In this document: one piece after another, positions 21,299 to 34,500 of the stretch
Layout of the letters: each line of letters begins with the position of its first letter
Position numbering within the stretch: the stretch's first letter is position 1
From: Ostrinia nubilalis
Taxonomy: Eukaryota > Arthropoda > Insecta > Lepidoptera > Crambidae
NCBI RefSeq assembly: GCF_963855985.1
Contig: NC_087106.1
Location: forward strand, 2,587,001 to 2,651,000
DNA length: 64,000 nt
Direction of reading: 5' to 3'
Program-made: the position numbers and the translations under genes
The notes under the pieces: model-generated
What the model was told of the DNA's origin: nothing
Databases searched by the model: none
The model's input: the letters and a program-made list of their open reading frames with translations, nothing else

Positions 21299-22751
21299 TA
21301 ATAACGGGCCTACAAACTGCGTGCAATATTTTACAGTGTGGATCCTTATTTTATTAGATGTATAATTTATATGGTAAAGGCACAAAATGTCAGCACATTC
21401 TATAAATAATAAACATGGTATTAATCATCGTAGTTATTTAGATTGGGTATAAATAGATAGGGAGTTGAAGTGCGACACGAAATCGTTTTAGTAATTTTTT
21501 ACTTATTTTTTTATTTCCTGTTTTTTTTTTACTTACTAGGTAAGTTTTTAATGTTAAAATAATACAGAAACTTTTTTTTATTTATGTTTATGCAGTTTAA
21601 CAGTGATACAAAACTGATCTTTTATCAAATAATATCCTCCATACATTAATACTTTCTTTTTAGTCATTCGTTAGAAGCCGTTGGCTTTGTTTTGTGTCGT
21701 ACTTAACCTTAGGCAACCCAAACTGAACCGTATCGCAGCGCCTTAGAGCTAGTAATCACGTATCATACGGACATAATGTTAACAATTTGTACACTAATAG
21801 TCTAAGCTTTTATAAAATCAAATGTTGGATGATTTTTTGTACAGTCAGCGATATGAATAACTAAGCAAAATGTTGCTTTACACCAGTGGACATTAGTGAG
21901 AGTCGATGATAGTATTTCTGTGGCCGACTGTACAATTTTGGTACTTTTTCTGACTAGTGTAAGTTTCTTGTTTCGCCCTGGATTGTGCCATATTTGATGT
22001 TTAATCTTTTTCCATATTGTTTGTAATTCAATGCGTATTTCGTAGGTTCTTTTAGTAAAAGTGTTTTTTGTATGTATCGATTTGGGTGGTTTCAGGTGTA
22101 TTTTAATCATATTGCAATTGCTATTAAATCCAATTTATTTCGAGCAATATTTCTTTGTCATAATGTCCCAAAAAATAACAAAGAAGAATCGTGGCATCAC
22201 CAACCCGTCATATTAACCAAATTAATGTGGAACTATAATTATTAATTTATTATCAATATCCTTCGACATCATTTTCATTGGCAGAATAAACAATCTCATA
22301 AAATTCAGTCAGGTACTAGAAACAAAAAAAAAAAAAAAAAGTAACAGTTTTTTTCTGATTGAATTATTAACGGTTTCATCACTATAAAAACTGATATTTT
22401 CGATGTTACTTTGTAATCATTTTAATACATCTGAAATCACCCACTTCTTACCCAAAACGCCTGATTTTTGAGAACGTTTACCTTTAAAATATTCTTTTCT
22501 ATACATAACAGAGCACTGATTGTAATTCGATGTATTTTGATATCACTTGTTTATTTTAAAATTATTATTGTAACGACGTTGTTTTGTAGCCGACAAACGC
22601 TTATTTTTCGTGTTAGCTAACGTGAATGCATGTTATACGTATTTATAATAAGAATAAGGAAATAAAATTATTTAAATTTGATGGTTTACGTTTCATTTTA
22701 GTGCTAAATTACCCTGTATATTCGTTCACGTAAGTTTCACAACCCCCTCTA
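21299..22751. other. AT-rich intergenic DNA, no gene seen
   Basis: Contains a poly-A/T run near 22322-22340 and an imperfect gtacagtcagcgatatg motif near 21840. No gene or full element recognised. Confidence 0.55.
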
Positions 22752-22940
22752 TAGTCTGGTCTGTGAGCACGTAGAATTTTGTCCAATGACCCCAAGCTAC
22801 CCATCCTTATCGCTCACGTGTAATTATGTTGCTGGCGCCCGTCGCACAGTCGCGACAGCAATATAATTACGCGCGAGCGATAAGGATGGGTAGCTTGGGG
22901 TCATTGGACAAAATTCTACGTGCTCACAGACCGGGCTTTA
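22752..22940. mobile_element. Hairpin MITE, family H
   Basis: Ends agtctggtctgtgagcacg and cgtgctcacagaccgggct, core tgaccccaagctacccatcc and its complement; flanked by TA. The loop is shorter than in other copies. Confidence 0.85.
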
Positions 22941-22943
22941 GTC

Positions 22944-23110
22944 TGTGTGCTTAGTGCGAGTTTACATTAAACGTCATCGCTAGCTACTCCGTAAGAAATG
23001 AAATGCGATGTTTGACAGCGTCCCTAGCGGATACTTTCAAAAACTACAATATTCGTAGATTTTGACGCACTCGCTAGCGATGATGTTTAATGTACACTCG
23101 CACTAAGCGC
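22944..23110. mobile_element. Hairpin MITE, family J
   Basis: Arms tgcttagtgcgagtttacat and gtacactcgcactaagcgca, inner atcgctagc/gctagcgat. Lies immediately beside a family H MITE. Confidence 0.75.
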
Positions 23111-23677
23111 ACTGATGGTTCTCTTGTCCATTTACAATGGTAATTTTATTTGTCCACTGTTCTTTCAGTAGGTCTGTAACAAAAACATTATTTTGTATGG
23201 ACAATGATCACTAAACGAACTACGGGTTCGAATCCTGATGGCGAATGTTAGTGTACAGACAGCACACATCATGGCAAACACTGGACCATCTTATCATGTT
23301 GCAATAAGAACGATTTTTCAACCAAAATGATGTGCTGTCGATGTATTACTAGTGTCTTACAAATGACCCTGTATTAAACTACTTCCTTATTTATATTACA
23401 CCTGTATACTATCATTTCGCATTTCCTTCTAGTTCTCAAACTTCTGAACTTGCAAGAGATTGAACGCTTTCTGTGAATATGAAAATGCGCTTGCTTCGTG
23501 AAAGAAGCCGCTTTGAAAATGTTGAAATGCTTTTGAAAATTTTCTATGCGAGTGAAATACGGTGAACCCCAGAAGAAGCAAGGTGTCAAGAGAATACGAC
23601 AAAGGTACCAATTTTTACCATTATTATCCATCTGAATACAACAATGTCCTCTTTCAATGTCCTCAAAAATAGGTCAA
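23111..23677. other. Intergenic DNA, no gene seen
   Basis: AT-rich. Minus-strand open stretches here show no recognisable protein. Confidence 0.5.
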
Positions 23678-23885
23678 CTATTCAGTCATCATCATCATCA
23701 TTTCAGCCATAGGACGTCCACTGCTGAAAATAGGCCTCCTCCAATGCTTTCCATGTTGATCGATTTGTAGCGAGTGGCCCGTGTCCAGCGCTTCCCTGCG
23801 ACCTTTATGATGTCGGTCCACCTTGTGGGTGAACGGTCCACGCTGCGCTATCCGGTACGCGGCCTCCATTCCAGAACCTTGCTGC
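23678..23885 (-). mobile_element. RTE-like retrotransposon 3' end, minus strand
   Basis: Starts with a (cat)n run, then ttcagccataggacgtccac and aataggcctcctccaatgc; the complement encodes TKVDRHHKG-like remains of the conserved GRPPTRWTDDLIKVA tail. The cat run is the complement of the GATGATGAT microsatellite tail. Confidence 0.8.
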
Positions 23886-25229
23886 CAATTATTCACTAAA
23901 TAAATATAAATAACCAAAATCATCTCATCATCCACAGTACCACCACAAACTTACACTCGATAAAACGGGTACAGTAAGTTCTATTTTTTTGCACAAGGAA
24001 TAAGATTCTAATATTATGGGAACCGTATTATTATTCCCATTGCCTTAATTTAAAAAAGTTTTTGCCAAAGGCTAACAAAAAAAAAAGATGCTACGTGATC
24101 ACGTGATACGTTTAACCCTCCAAGCGCTAGACCTTTATAAGCATGCGTTATTCAAAGCCTGCAAATTTTTCATGCGCACATTAGGAAGCGGAAGTGAGAC
24201 GTGCCTAGATGGCGCTGCTATCTGCGGGCCATTTCCGAACGGCCTTTCTTGGGCATAGTGGACACGGATGTAGAACTGAACTAGATATGTCTTTAAAGGT
24301 TAACTACGGGAGGCACCTATTGATGCCCAGTCAAAAGTCCCTCAATACGGGTGGCATCTATTGTTGCTTTGCCAATCTCGGTCTCTTGTCTTTGGTCTCC
24401 TGACTCGGTCGCGGCGCTATTTACGCTGCAAAATGGTGGACATGGATTTGTATCCATTGTTGTTTTTGAAAAACAAGTAATCTTTCATTGCATTCGTAAT
24501 TCTTTCAATTAAACAATTTAGGAAAGGTTTCACAAATTCATCCAATTACTTCTTATCAGCTATCAGAACATGACTACGTATCCTATGTCGTCACTTGTTT
24601 TTATTAGCTCATTTGACAATATGTACTTATTGATTTTAAAGCAGCTAAAACTCCTTATCAGTTAATTGAAAAGAATAGGATTTTCATTAACAAAACATAC
24701 TGGAAAAATCCTGGCACACTTGGCATATACTCATGGCATTTCTGAGCCACTTCCAGTGACATGGCTGTCCACGGGAACTCATTATTAGCAAGGAATTTCA
24801 TCCCAAAGAGGAAATTACACTGTTTTATGTGAATTTTTAAGTCTTGTTGGTTTCAACCTGGATTGCATTCTAAATGAGGATTCGCTATGATGAAAATGCA
24901 AGCGATGGCGAGCCAACGCGTCGGTAATTGAAATGTAAAAGCTACATTATACCTACTACTGATCCTTATTTAGTAAGTAGGTATATTTATATTTTAAATT
25001 ACATAAAAAGAAAATAATCCAATAAAAACAAATGTGAAAATGGGAGTTTGACTTCTAAGAATTGAGAGCCAAACAGATGTTAAGTATTTATAATTTATAA
25101 CACTTGCTCATTTGCTATCATTTGTTTGGTTCCTGTGGTATGTAAACCTGCAACCAATGTTTTGCGTTTAAGTCCGCCTACTGTACTAGGTAAGCAGGCG
25201 ACCGTACTATTTCAAGGCCAGAGTGAATA
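23886..25229. other. AT-rich intergenic DNA, no gene seen
   Basis: No exon, RNA gene or repeat recognised. Confidence 0.55.
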
Positions 25230-25310
25230 GGCAAGGGCAGATTATACCATCCTAGACTGCATCTCACTTAACACCAGGTGCGATTGCGGTCAAATACCTG
25301 CCTAGTCATA
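25230..25310 (+). mobile_element. Non-LTR retrotransposon 3' end fragment
   Basis: Contains agagtgaataggcaagggc and aacaccaggtgcgattgcgg and caaatacctgcct, as at 62405. Confidence 0.65.
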
Positions 25311-25572
25311 AAAAAAAAATACGCTGTAAACATCAAAATCTCATGTTTCTTACTACTTTAAAATTGCACATCGTATTCATTCATATTTCCTTCGAAGATC
25401 GAGTAAAAAGACTCGAGATGGAAAGGGATGTGAATCAATAAGGGGATGACTGTCGTCGGGAATATTTCCTCTGGCGGTGCCATTTCCGGGAACGTTCCTT
25501 GCTTATTGCTATAAGTCTATAATTTTATAATATTAGCTTCTGCCTGGTGCAGCCCCAGTGCATAACCCCAAA

Positions 25573-25735
25573 TACCGGAAAGCGCAGCGTAGGACGTCCA
25601 TCCACAAGGTGGACCGACGACCTCATAAGGGTAGCAGGAAGGCGCTGGATGTAGGCAACCAACTGGTCAATATGGAAATTATCGGGGGAGGCCTATGTTC
25701 AGCAGTGAACGTCCTATATGGCTGAAATGATCAAA
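25573..25735 (+). mobile_element. RTE-like retrotransposon 3' tail
   Basis: Contains ccggaaagcgcagcgtagg, caaggtggaccgacgacctc, gtagcaggaaggcgctggat and ggaggcctatgttcagcag, the conserved coding tail and short 3' end. Confidence 0.85.
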
Positions 25736-25879
25736 ATTCAAACCTATTCTGTAACAGTCTATATTCCCCTATATTATTGTATTTTATAGTGACGTTTAGT
25801 ATGGAAATGTTATTTTAAAACAGTGTTCAACAACTGTGTAACTTTTATTAGTATTAAGGGGGTTAGTAAGTAACAAAAT

Positions 25880-27189
25880 GACATCCGTAACCTGAGAAAT
25901 TCCTTACGACAACATTCCTAAAACTCAATAATAATGATAAAATTAAATAAGTACCTACCTATAACGTTAATTTATTTTAGAACTTCACGCGTAGCTAGTA
26001 TTCTATAGTTGCAAATTAAATGTTACTGAAGACTACATGCCCACTCCGGGACTCAAACCTGCCAAAACCACAATTCATTTCTTCACTTCAAACTGATGCG
26101 GTCCGTCCTTACGAATTCCCGATGTATCCCGGTGTACTCGTAATTTCCTAGGGGAGTGTTGCGTGTGCTACGCCAGGGTTATAATTCAAAATCGGACCTT
26201 AGTGAAATTATCTTTAAGTTTATTTATGGGGGTGAAAATAGTGGGAATTCGGAGCGTAAAAAATAAAGGGATTTTTCTACTGCTTCTTTAAGTCCAGGTT
26301 TCTATACAGAATGTGGTTTTGTAAAACAATTCGGGGTGGTAGTACACATGAAAGTAATTACAGGAAAAATAGTTCGTCCGCGTAATAATAAAAATTTTCT
26401 GATTTCATGGATTATTCCATGATGTTTTTTTTTATCACCCCTGAGATAGGCATTGTTTTACAAAACCACATCCTGATATAACTAACGGTCATTAATATTT
26501 TCGTGGCTTGCTCACAAAACTTAATAAGTCGACAAAATGACACTTTTTTATACATAAAAATAAGATCTCGAGGGATCGAATCGCACTACCCGCAGGATAG
26601 CAAGTTAGCAACTGCCAATAATAGAATATTGAAGATTCTACAATTTAAAAACACTCCAAAAATTCATAGACACTGAAAAATCTATTTAAATTCACCAAGT
26701 TAATTACCTATGTAATTTACATACCCAGAAACACGATGTTTTCCTCATATTATGGTTTTTCTATTACTCTGTAGTTTGTCTTTTAGTCAGACAACGCTCA
26801 CGAACACGATATCGATCGCCAATACTCGCAAACCAGTCTAAACCAGTGCGAGCGCGAATGCCGCCCGCTTGAGACGCGTCTGTACCACTGTACTGTAAGC
26901 ATATTATGCAACATGAAGTACATTTTCCATACATTTAGTACCACTACAGTCATGGTACTCATCTCTTGATAATATTACCTCCTATAGCAAGTAAAGCCTA
27001 AAACTAATGTTTTCCATAAATAATTTTAAATAAGAATGCAAATTACGAGTTTATCTTAAGTTTGTTATTTAATTTAAAAAATACAATTCTAATATTGTGT
27101 GGTTGGCATACATTTAGTTCGATTATTTCTAAATCGAGCGGGATCACTTTTTCCACCCTGTATCTGTGCTCCATGTCATAAACTTTAAG
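25880..27189. other. Intergenic DNA, no gene seen
   Basis: AT-rich. Short inverted motif ttgtaaaacaattcgg / cattgttttacaaaaccaca near 26320-26470 may mark a small degraded element. Confidence 0.45.
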
Positions 27190-27358
27190 CCGGTTGCAGA
27201 CCAAGAGCTAAGCTAAGTTAGTTTCGTTTAGCTCGCATAGCTGACGCAGTTTCCCATAGTCGTGTGTAGACTGAAAACTATGCCAACTCTATGGGAAACT
27301 GCGTCAGCTATGCGAGCTAAACGAAACTAACTTAGCTTAGCTCTTGGTCTGCAACCGG
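27190..27358. mobile_element. 169-bp near-perfect hairpin element
   Basis: Left arm ccggttgcagaccaagagct and a further ~50 bases pair almost without mismatch to the right arm ending agctcttggtctgcaaccgg; only about 25 bases of loop (around gtcgtgtgtagactga). Looks like a very young foldback MITE. No second copy was seen in this window. Confidence 0.85.
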
Positions 27359-28106
27359 TATTATGTGCCGCCTAGCTTGGAAATGGCTCAAAGTACTTAT
27401 TTACCGTGGCACAAGGTATGAATATGCACAAAACAATTGGTGCGAGAATCATATGATGGAACAAGGGAGCAAATTGAATTTCAGAAAATTACAATGTAAT
27501 ATTATAATGTATAGTTCGAATATTAATAACGAAGGAATAGGTAGATAATATGTAAAGATAGGCAGGTTTATTGTGCGTAATGCCCTAGAGGCGTTTACCA
27601 GCAAACTGTCGTAAATATGACGTAAATAACGCAAGTTTTTTGGTAGTTTGATGTAAAAAAGTATCTCATGTAGGATTCTATTATGACGTTATATCGAAGT
27701 CACACATAGTAGTCTAGGACGCAAAGTTTCCAAAAATTAAGTGATAAACCGAAAAATGGGCCTTCAAACCCCCCTCTCCCAGCCGGCTTAAGGACTAAGG
27801 GCGTGGACTTTTGATATGTTCACCTCCTAACTAGTCTAAATAAAGTCCCGAAGTCAGAAATTGTGTTTCACGCATTTCCCTCTACACCGTCGTTAAAGCA
27901 TTAATTGAGTGGAAAAAAAACTCATAAAACTCATTTATTTATGCAAGTAGGCTTTTAAAAAAGCACTTTTACACGTCCCATCAACCCTACCACTGCTTCA
28001 GGACAATAAGTAAATGGGCCAGTGCAGAGAAGAAGCAGCGCAAGAAACTCAGTCACTATTGTCAGTCTCTTTTACAAAGGTTTACAGTAGGACTAGTATT
28101 TAGCTA
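27359..28106. other. Intergenic DNA, no gene seen
   Basis: No exon or element recognised; open stretches are short. Confidence 0.5.
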
Positions 28107-28318
28107 TAGTCTGGTCCGTGAGCACGTAGAATTTTGTCCAATGACCCCAAGCTACCCATCCCTATCGCTCGCGCGTAATTATGTTGCTATCGCGCTCGCA
28201 CACTCACTGCGGGTGCCAGTCGCACAGTCGCGACAGCAATATAATTACGCGCGAGCGATAAGGATGGGTAGCTAAGGGTCATTGGACAAAATTCTACGTG
28301 CTCACGGACCGGGCTTTA
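28107..28318. mobile_element. Hairpin MITE, family H
   Basis: Ends agtctggtccgtgagcacg and cgtgctcacggaccgggctt with the complete family core; TA on each side. Confidence 0.88.
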
Positions 28319-28779
28319 CAATAAATTCAGATTTTAATGAGAAGTAGGTATTACTTAATTAGGTGTTAGTATTTTACATGTTTTCCTCCCATTTTCAGAG
28401 TCAGGAGAACGTCAATTAGAAGTGATAGATAAGACTAGTAAGATCTTTTAGTGATTTTCTAATTAGTCAAATTAATTAGAACGATAATATCTTCATCTAG
28501 TAGTTTTTTCCAATGATCTCTGAATAAAAATGCAGAACCATAAAGCATACAAAACCGATTACTTAACAATGATCTAAACTTAAAGTATAATTTGGAAATA
28601 ACTGACAATTATCTCTTCTTGTTATTTGTTTTAAAAAGTAGGTACTTTTTATTTAATTACACAGCAGTAAGTAGTAGTTAAAAGAAAAAAATAGACTAAG
28701 TACTTAAATTGACTTATTTTTTTACGTTATCTTAAAATTAAGGACATTTTTATGACGAGGGGTTGCTATTTGGATTGTT

Positions 28780-29010
28780 GTCATGGCGACAGACTTCAGG
28801 TAAGCTGATGGTACCTCCAACCTAACAGCAGAAAATTTTGCACCCGCAGGGAATCGAACCCGGGACATCTGGGCCTGAAGCAGGTGCGGTCTTCCACTAG
28901 AGTCTACGGGACTATTCCCACCTCTCGTTCCCACCACTGCAACTCCTGTGTAGCCAGAATCTACAGCTTGACCGCCACAAAAACCCAACCAATGAATGTC
29001 AAGTTCCACT
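28780..29010 (-). mobile_element. tRNA-derived SINE, minus strand
   Basis: The complement has a B-box-like GGTTCGATTCCC (here ggaatcgaacccgggacat) and an A-box region near 28900. The body contains cctgtgtagccagaatctac, shared with 32283-32375 and 34795-34890. Confidence 0.65.
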
Positions 29011-29344
29011 AGAGTCTAGTGGAAAAAAGTCTAGTGACTAGACTTTTTCAATGTTCTTCAATGGTTATTCTCTTTTGAGTGCAAGGATGCATTAAGAAGA
29101 CTAATTTCTTCAATTACCATCACCACAAAATTATTTTGTGCCGTCACAAAGTTCGCTAAGGATTTAAAAAGTGAAAATTTCCTAGTGCTGTGCACGTTTT
29201 TACATGACCGGCTGTGGTGGGAATGTAAAATCTTTGTAGGAACGACCACGCGCGTCTCCTGGGTAGTGGCGTGGCGTCAACGGATGCCCTGAGCTTAGGG
29301 TTGTCATTAAATAATAATAACATAACAAAAAATATCTAAAAGCG

Positions 29345-29526
29345 AAAGGACACTGACTGACTCACTTATCACGACATCTCAGAAACTACAAGTGCTAGGA
29401 GTCTCAAATTTTGCATGAGGGTTCCTTTCTGAACGTAGGTGCTCACTAAGACGTGATTTTGCAAAATTCTACCCCTAAGGGGGTAAAACGGGGTCCACGC
29501 GTACGAAGTCGCAGGCGGCCGCTAGT
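29345..29526 (+). mobile_element. Helitron-like element, family A
   Basis: Ends gtacgaagtcgcaggcggcc gCTAGT; shares ctcagaaactacaagtgcta and gcatgagggttcctttctg with the minus-strand copy at 37130. Confidence 0.65.
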
Positions 29527-29697
29527 AACAAATAAATCTTTATTGAAACTATTTAATTTGATTACTAAGCTGATCTTAAAATCTAAAAGGTAAATATAAA
29601 CGTGACTCAACTAGGCTAGGAGTTACTGTGTTTCAGTCGAAAAAAGGCTTACATAACGTGATTATAACTAGGTATCACTAGCAAAAAATATTTTAGA

Positions 29698-29778
29698 AAG
29701 AGGTGGTCCCCAATGGTCGGTGTCAGACTGCCGAATTGAAATCGTAGGAAGGCGGGTTCGAACTTCGAACCCGTTGGA
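29698..29778 (+). mobile_element. tRNA-derived (SINE head) fragment
   Basis: Reads tggtcggtgtcagactgccg and ggcgggttcgaac with A-box and B-box-like spacing, but the acceptor arms do not pair, so it is not a functional tRNA. Confidence 0.5.
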
Positions 29779-30206
29779 ATATTGTTGTTAACACACTCGT
29801 AACATAAGCATATTATTTACCTTAGCACGAGAGACGGTAATTATTTATTTATTTTTTAAAAAGATAATTTGTTTTTAAATGCAAAAAAAAATATTTTTAA
29901 CAGTTTTGTTACAACCCTAGCAGATGTTCAAAATAGTAGAAATGCAACGTGACGAAGGCGCGCGTGCAGCGAAATGAAAATGTGGGTACAGTCACAGCAA
30001 ATACGTGTTGGTACAGTCGAGTCAAATTTTTTCTTGTAATACAAAAAAAAGCTTATTCTCTTCACCCGACTTTACTGAAATCTTTGTACAATGTATTGTA
30101 ATGTTAAAGTTGTTAAATAGCTAAACTTTTATTTATTAACCTTACGGTGTGGACAAAAATTTTGTCCAACAGTGGGCATTATCCCTGTTACTATCTGTCT
30201 GTTATG

Positions 30207-31078
30207 CCTTGATCACACGTACCGAGTTATCGGGCGAGACAGTGCTCTCGGCCGAGTACTCGATGTGTATGAACATTACGCCGAGTACTCGGCCGAGCGC
30301 TCGAGTGACTCGCTCGCCCAACTGTCTCGACCGAGTGAACATTTTACTGTCTCGCCCGCAGTGTTGCCAACTCGGATTTTGAAAAAGTCGTAGGACAGAT
30401 TAGAAAATTACGTAGAAATGGTACAATTTCCAAATAGAAAATACGTAGATCTACGTACTTTTTTTTTCTGAGTGAAATGAAGAGAGTAGGGGTAGGTAAA
30501 AGTAATAAAACGACAATTTATATTACCCTAAAAATAGTACACTTTTATTGTGTATCATTTTCAGACAAATTAAATTTATACATAATTATATTTAATTTTG
30601 TTGGAAAGAAGGAAGGAAGTTGAAAAATATCGAAATACAACAACACAACACCTACGAAATCTTAGCACAATCTTAGTTCGAAATATTTTTATAGTGAAGA
30701 TTCACTTTGACCGTTTGACGGTTTACACACACTGTCACGTCACGTCACATTTCAAATTTCACAGGTCAGTCTCTTCAGTGACATTTACAGGGGGGCGCTG
30801 TACAGCATTTTTTCTATGGGGAAATGTCAAAATAACATTAGTTCCGACTTTTGCCACATGCCAAATAACCGTAATCGGAACCTTAATCGAACTTTTTCGC
30901 GAAAGTAAAGGAAACGATGCCCATTTAGCCTATTTTGCAAATTTGATAGAAAATACGTAGATTCTGGGACTAAAGTTCGTAGGTTTGCAAGGAAGGCTTA
31001 AAATACGTAGATCTACGTAAAAATACGTAGAGTTGGCAACCCTGCTCGCCCGTTTACTCGGTACTTGTGATCAAGGCT
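30207..31078. mobile_element. Outer inverted-repeat element, split by a nested element
   Basis: Left end gccttgatcacacgtaccga and right end actcggtacttgtgatcaaggc are inverted repeats. The left part is rich in CTCGGCCGAGTACTCG-type palindromes. The interior is interrupted at 30361-31042 by another inverted-repeat element. Confidence 0.75.
30361..31042. mobile_element. Nested inverted-repeat element
   Basis: Ends agtgttgccaactcgg and agagttggcaaccct. Inside both ends are reiterated acgtagatctacgta motifs (30440-30460, 31000-31030), probably subterminal binding sites. Its middle (acatttacaggggggcgctg, gttccgacttttgccac) has a partial relative at 52020-52100. Confidence 0.75.
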
Positions 31079-31504
31079 ACTCATTTCCAATCGGGAGTAC
31101 TCGGGTCTGCTCGCGAACGTTCGCGGCGCGCGCGCATTCTTCAACCAAATGGCAGCAAAACCAGTACGAATCGATCCGCGATAGCGAATGCACGCTCAAG
31201 TTAAACCGCAACCGGTAACGCGACTACCCTCATTTTTGTATTTATTTGGGTAATTAGTGGGTTTTATTTAATTATCTAATTGTATTTTTGCGTAGTTATT
31301 ATGATATCTTGTGTTTTAGTGTTGAGTGGAACCTTTTCTTTGATAAAAACAAAAATAAGTGACTGCGTTCAAACAATTCAATAGGTACCATTTATCCATA
31401 TAATTGAAAAACATTAAAATATTAATGATTAATCCATAGGTAGTGCCCGTGACGAAAAATCAGAAGGTGTTGAGTTTAAACGAACATAAAAGTAATTTTG
31501 TGCG

Positions 31505-31591
31505 ATGCTAAAGTTAGCATGTGTGGTGTTGCTCGCAGCGAATGCTCTAGCCGTTGACCTCAAAGAGACAGAAATTGTCATGACATTTTTG
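31505..31591 (+). CDS. Acid phosphatase 1 exon 1 (signal peptide)
   Basis: ATG is the first in frame, followed directly by a hydrophobic signal sequence; context gcgATG. Encodes MLKLACVVLLAANALAVDLK and ETEIVMTFL; donor TTG/gtaagt. Confidence 0.9.
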
Positions 31592-34500
31592 GTAAGTTAA
31601 CTTTATTTAACTTTAAAATTGGCCCCAAATAGGATTTGATCTTTTGTTTACCTGGCGCCGCTCAGAACCCAGTGGTAGCTCAGATAGTTCTTTTTTTATT
31701 TTATGGCAAGTACCTACTACCCGTTCGCGCTAAGTTTGCCGGTCCGTGGAATGCGCGTCCCCTCCTCCAACCGCGATTAAACGCAATTAGTTAGTGATTA
31801 AACGCAATTAAGTGTTTTATTTTACGCAAATACACAATTTTTATCAATATTAATAAATAAAAAATAGACGCATTCCTTCGAGTGACGTCATATCGCCAGC
31901 GGCAAACTTATCGCGAACGGATAGTACCTACTACAGCAACAGAACGGAGTTATGGAGAAAATTGGTGAATCTGTCAATATGTTTATGTTTATTTAATCAA
32001 TCAGCCATCAGCTAGCATCAACACCTAGTTGTAATTAATTAAAGCCTTTTTTGCAATACAAATACTTATTATTGGCAGGTAGCTAATTTCTCACAAGATA
32101 GGTCCTCATAATTTATGCTTACTGCCTGTAGTGCATATCTTTTCTTAAACCTTTGTTTTGTCTCCTGTTCTTCGCTTTGCACTGGAGGGAATTCGAATCT
32201 TAACTTCGAACTCCTCCTATGTTCTTCTCATTAAATTCGTTGCGGGTCCAATTACAGTTTAACTTTCTCCCGGGACAAACTTGACTTTCACTGGTTGTTT
32301 TTTTATTGGCGTTCAAGCTGTAGATCCTGGCTACACAGGAGTTGCAGCGGTGGAACGAGAGGTGGGAATGGTCTCGTTAATTACCTACTGTTAAGTAATT
32401 AATATAATTTATTGCTAATAGGTGCATCGCCATGGCGATAGAACCCCCGTGGAGTCCACGGTATCCTTCAGCACAGACCCTATCAAACTGGCTGAATTAA
32501 CCATACCTTACGGATATGGACAATTGACAAAGGTAAGTGATTGATTGATTATCTTCTATACTTATAATAAATCTGTAGAGAGGTCAATTCTGTACATGAA
32601 ATATATTTTCAAAATAACTATCAGGGGGTGATTAGTGATCGATATTGATCCAAAAATGCAATCAGTAAAATTTTTGTCTGTCTGTCTGTCTGTATGTTCC
32701 TTATAGAAACAAAAACTACTCGACGGATTTTAACGAAACTTGGAACAATTATTCTTCATACTCCTGGGCAGGTTATAGTATGCTTAGAAATTCCCACGGG
32801 AACGGGAATTAGCGGGAAAATCCTTTTGTGTGAAAAATCTAAATCGCTTAAGTTAGACGCTTGAAATTTGGCATGCAGGTATCTTAGTAAACTTAAAGCT
32901 TAGTTACAACAGGATATTGCAAAATTCCCACGGGAACGGGAGTTAGCGGGAAAAAACATTTGTATGAAAAAAACTAAACCGCGTAAGATAGATGAAAGGG
33001 GTAAAACGGGATCCACGCGTACGAAGTCGCGGGCGGCCGCTAGTATTTAATAATGACATGAATAAATATTTGTAGGACTGTCAGAAAAAAAAAACTATCC
33101 ATTTTTTATCAGTGAGTAAATTAATAGTCCTGATTTTGGAGCTGTGATGATGAATTTAATTAAGTATTCACTGAGTAACTCTTTTAATATTATAAGTAAT
33201 TTGCGTACTATATGGCCTTTTATATTGTCCCTTAAAAATTAGCTAATCATACAATATTTTCCTCCAGGCCGGCAAAACCCGAGCCTACAAACTCGGCCAG
33301 TTCATCAGGAACCAGTACAGCTTCATATCGCCCCAGTACAACCGGTCCGAGGTGTACATCAGGTCGACTGACTCCACCAGAGCCAAGATGACGGTCCTAA
33401 CGGTACTGGCTGCCATGTACCCGGCCACGGACCATTTATTTGACGAAGATATCAAGTGGACCCCGGTACCGTATACCACGGTGCCGATGAAGTATGATTT
33501 TGTAAGTTAATTTTTTTGGAGCTTGTCCAGATGACGCTTATACTCTGGCTCTGACGATGACTCTTTTACTCGCGCGATATTGAGATACTAGAGGTTGATA
33601 CATTCTGTCCACATGCAGTCGCGCGTTTTGCGTATGAAGCAGGGATGTTATGGATATCCGTAACCGTAACCGAAACCGAAACCGGTATAATATTATTTCT
33701 ATATCCGTAACCGTATCCATAACCGAAACTACATATTATCCATAACATCCCTACTATGAAGTATGAACCTCTAGTCTCACGATTGTGCGATTAAGGGTGG
33801 ATTCGACCAAACAAGAGTAAATATTAATCTCAGAATAAATCGTCAGTTTCGACATATTTCCCATAATGAAACTGCCATTGTGCCAGTTATACCAGGAGTT
33901 ATTCTCGGATAAAAGTTTGGTCGAGTCGGGCCTAAGGCATCGACAAGCCCTTAGTGAAGGAGTAAATATAGGAGTTTCTTCTGCCATTTTATAGCACCAG
34001 CCGATATGTTGTCCTGAAGTGGAGTTAGGGCAAGCTATACGTGTATCGTTTATTTCCGCCAAATGACGTTTACTGCTAGACAAGGGCCCCCAAGAATTTC
34101 CACAAAGATCGGTCCTCCGCTACCCACACCAAGGTACTTCCCGCGACCTTTGCAAGATCATCGGTCCACCTAATGCGAAGCCTGCCGCCCTACGTCTTCC
34201 GGCCCGTGGACTCGGCTCGAGAACTTTTCTGCCGTTTGGGATGTGCTTAAAAATTGAGAACTGCTCAGATATTGTTTTGTGTATGCAAAATGTGAGTTTA
34301 GGAGCTGCTTAATTACTTGAGAAGCCCTCAAATATTTAAATGGCGTTTCAGTATTCGTCCGTAAGTGCCCTAAAAAGTCTACATATTTATAATTTTTAAT
34401 ACTGATTGAAACAAAAATGTAAAGCATGTTGTGCAGGTGACTGTAGTTAACTTACTTTTTTGTTAATGCATTTTATATCATGTTGTAATTGGTTTATTAT

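Noticed and set aside
30598..30960. 120-codon open reading frame
   Set aside because: Lies inside a nested inverted-repeat element, starts at a TTG and has no family resemblance.
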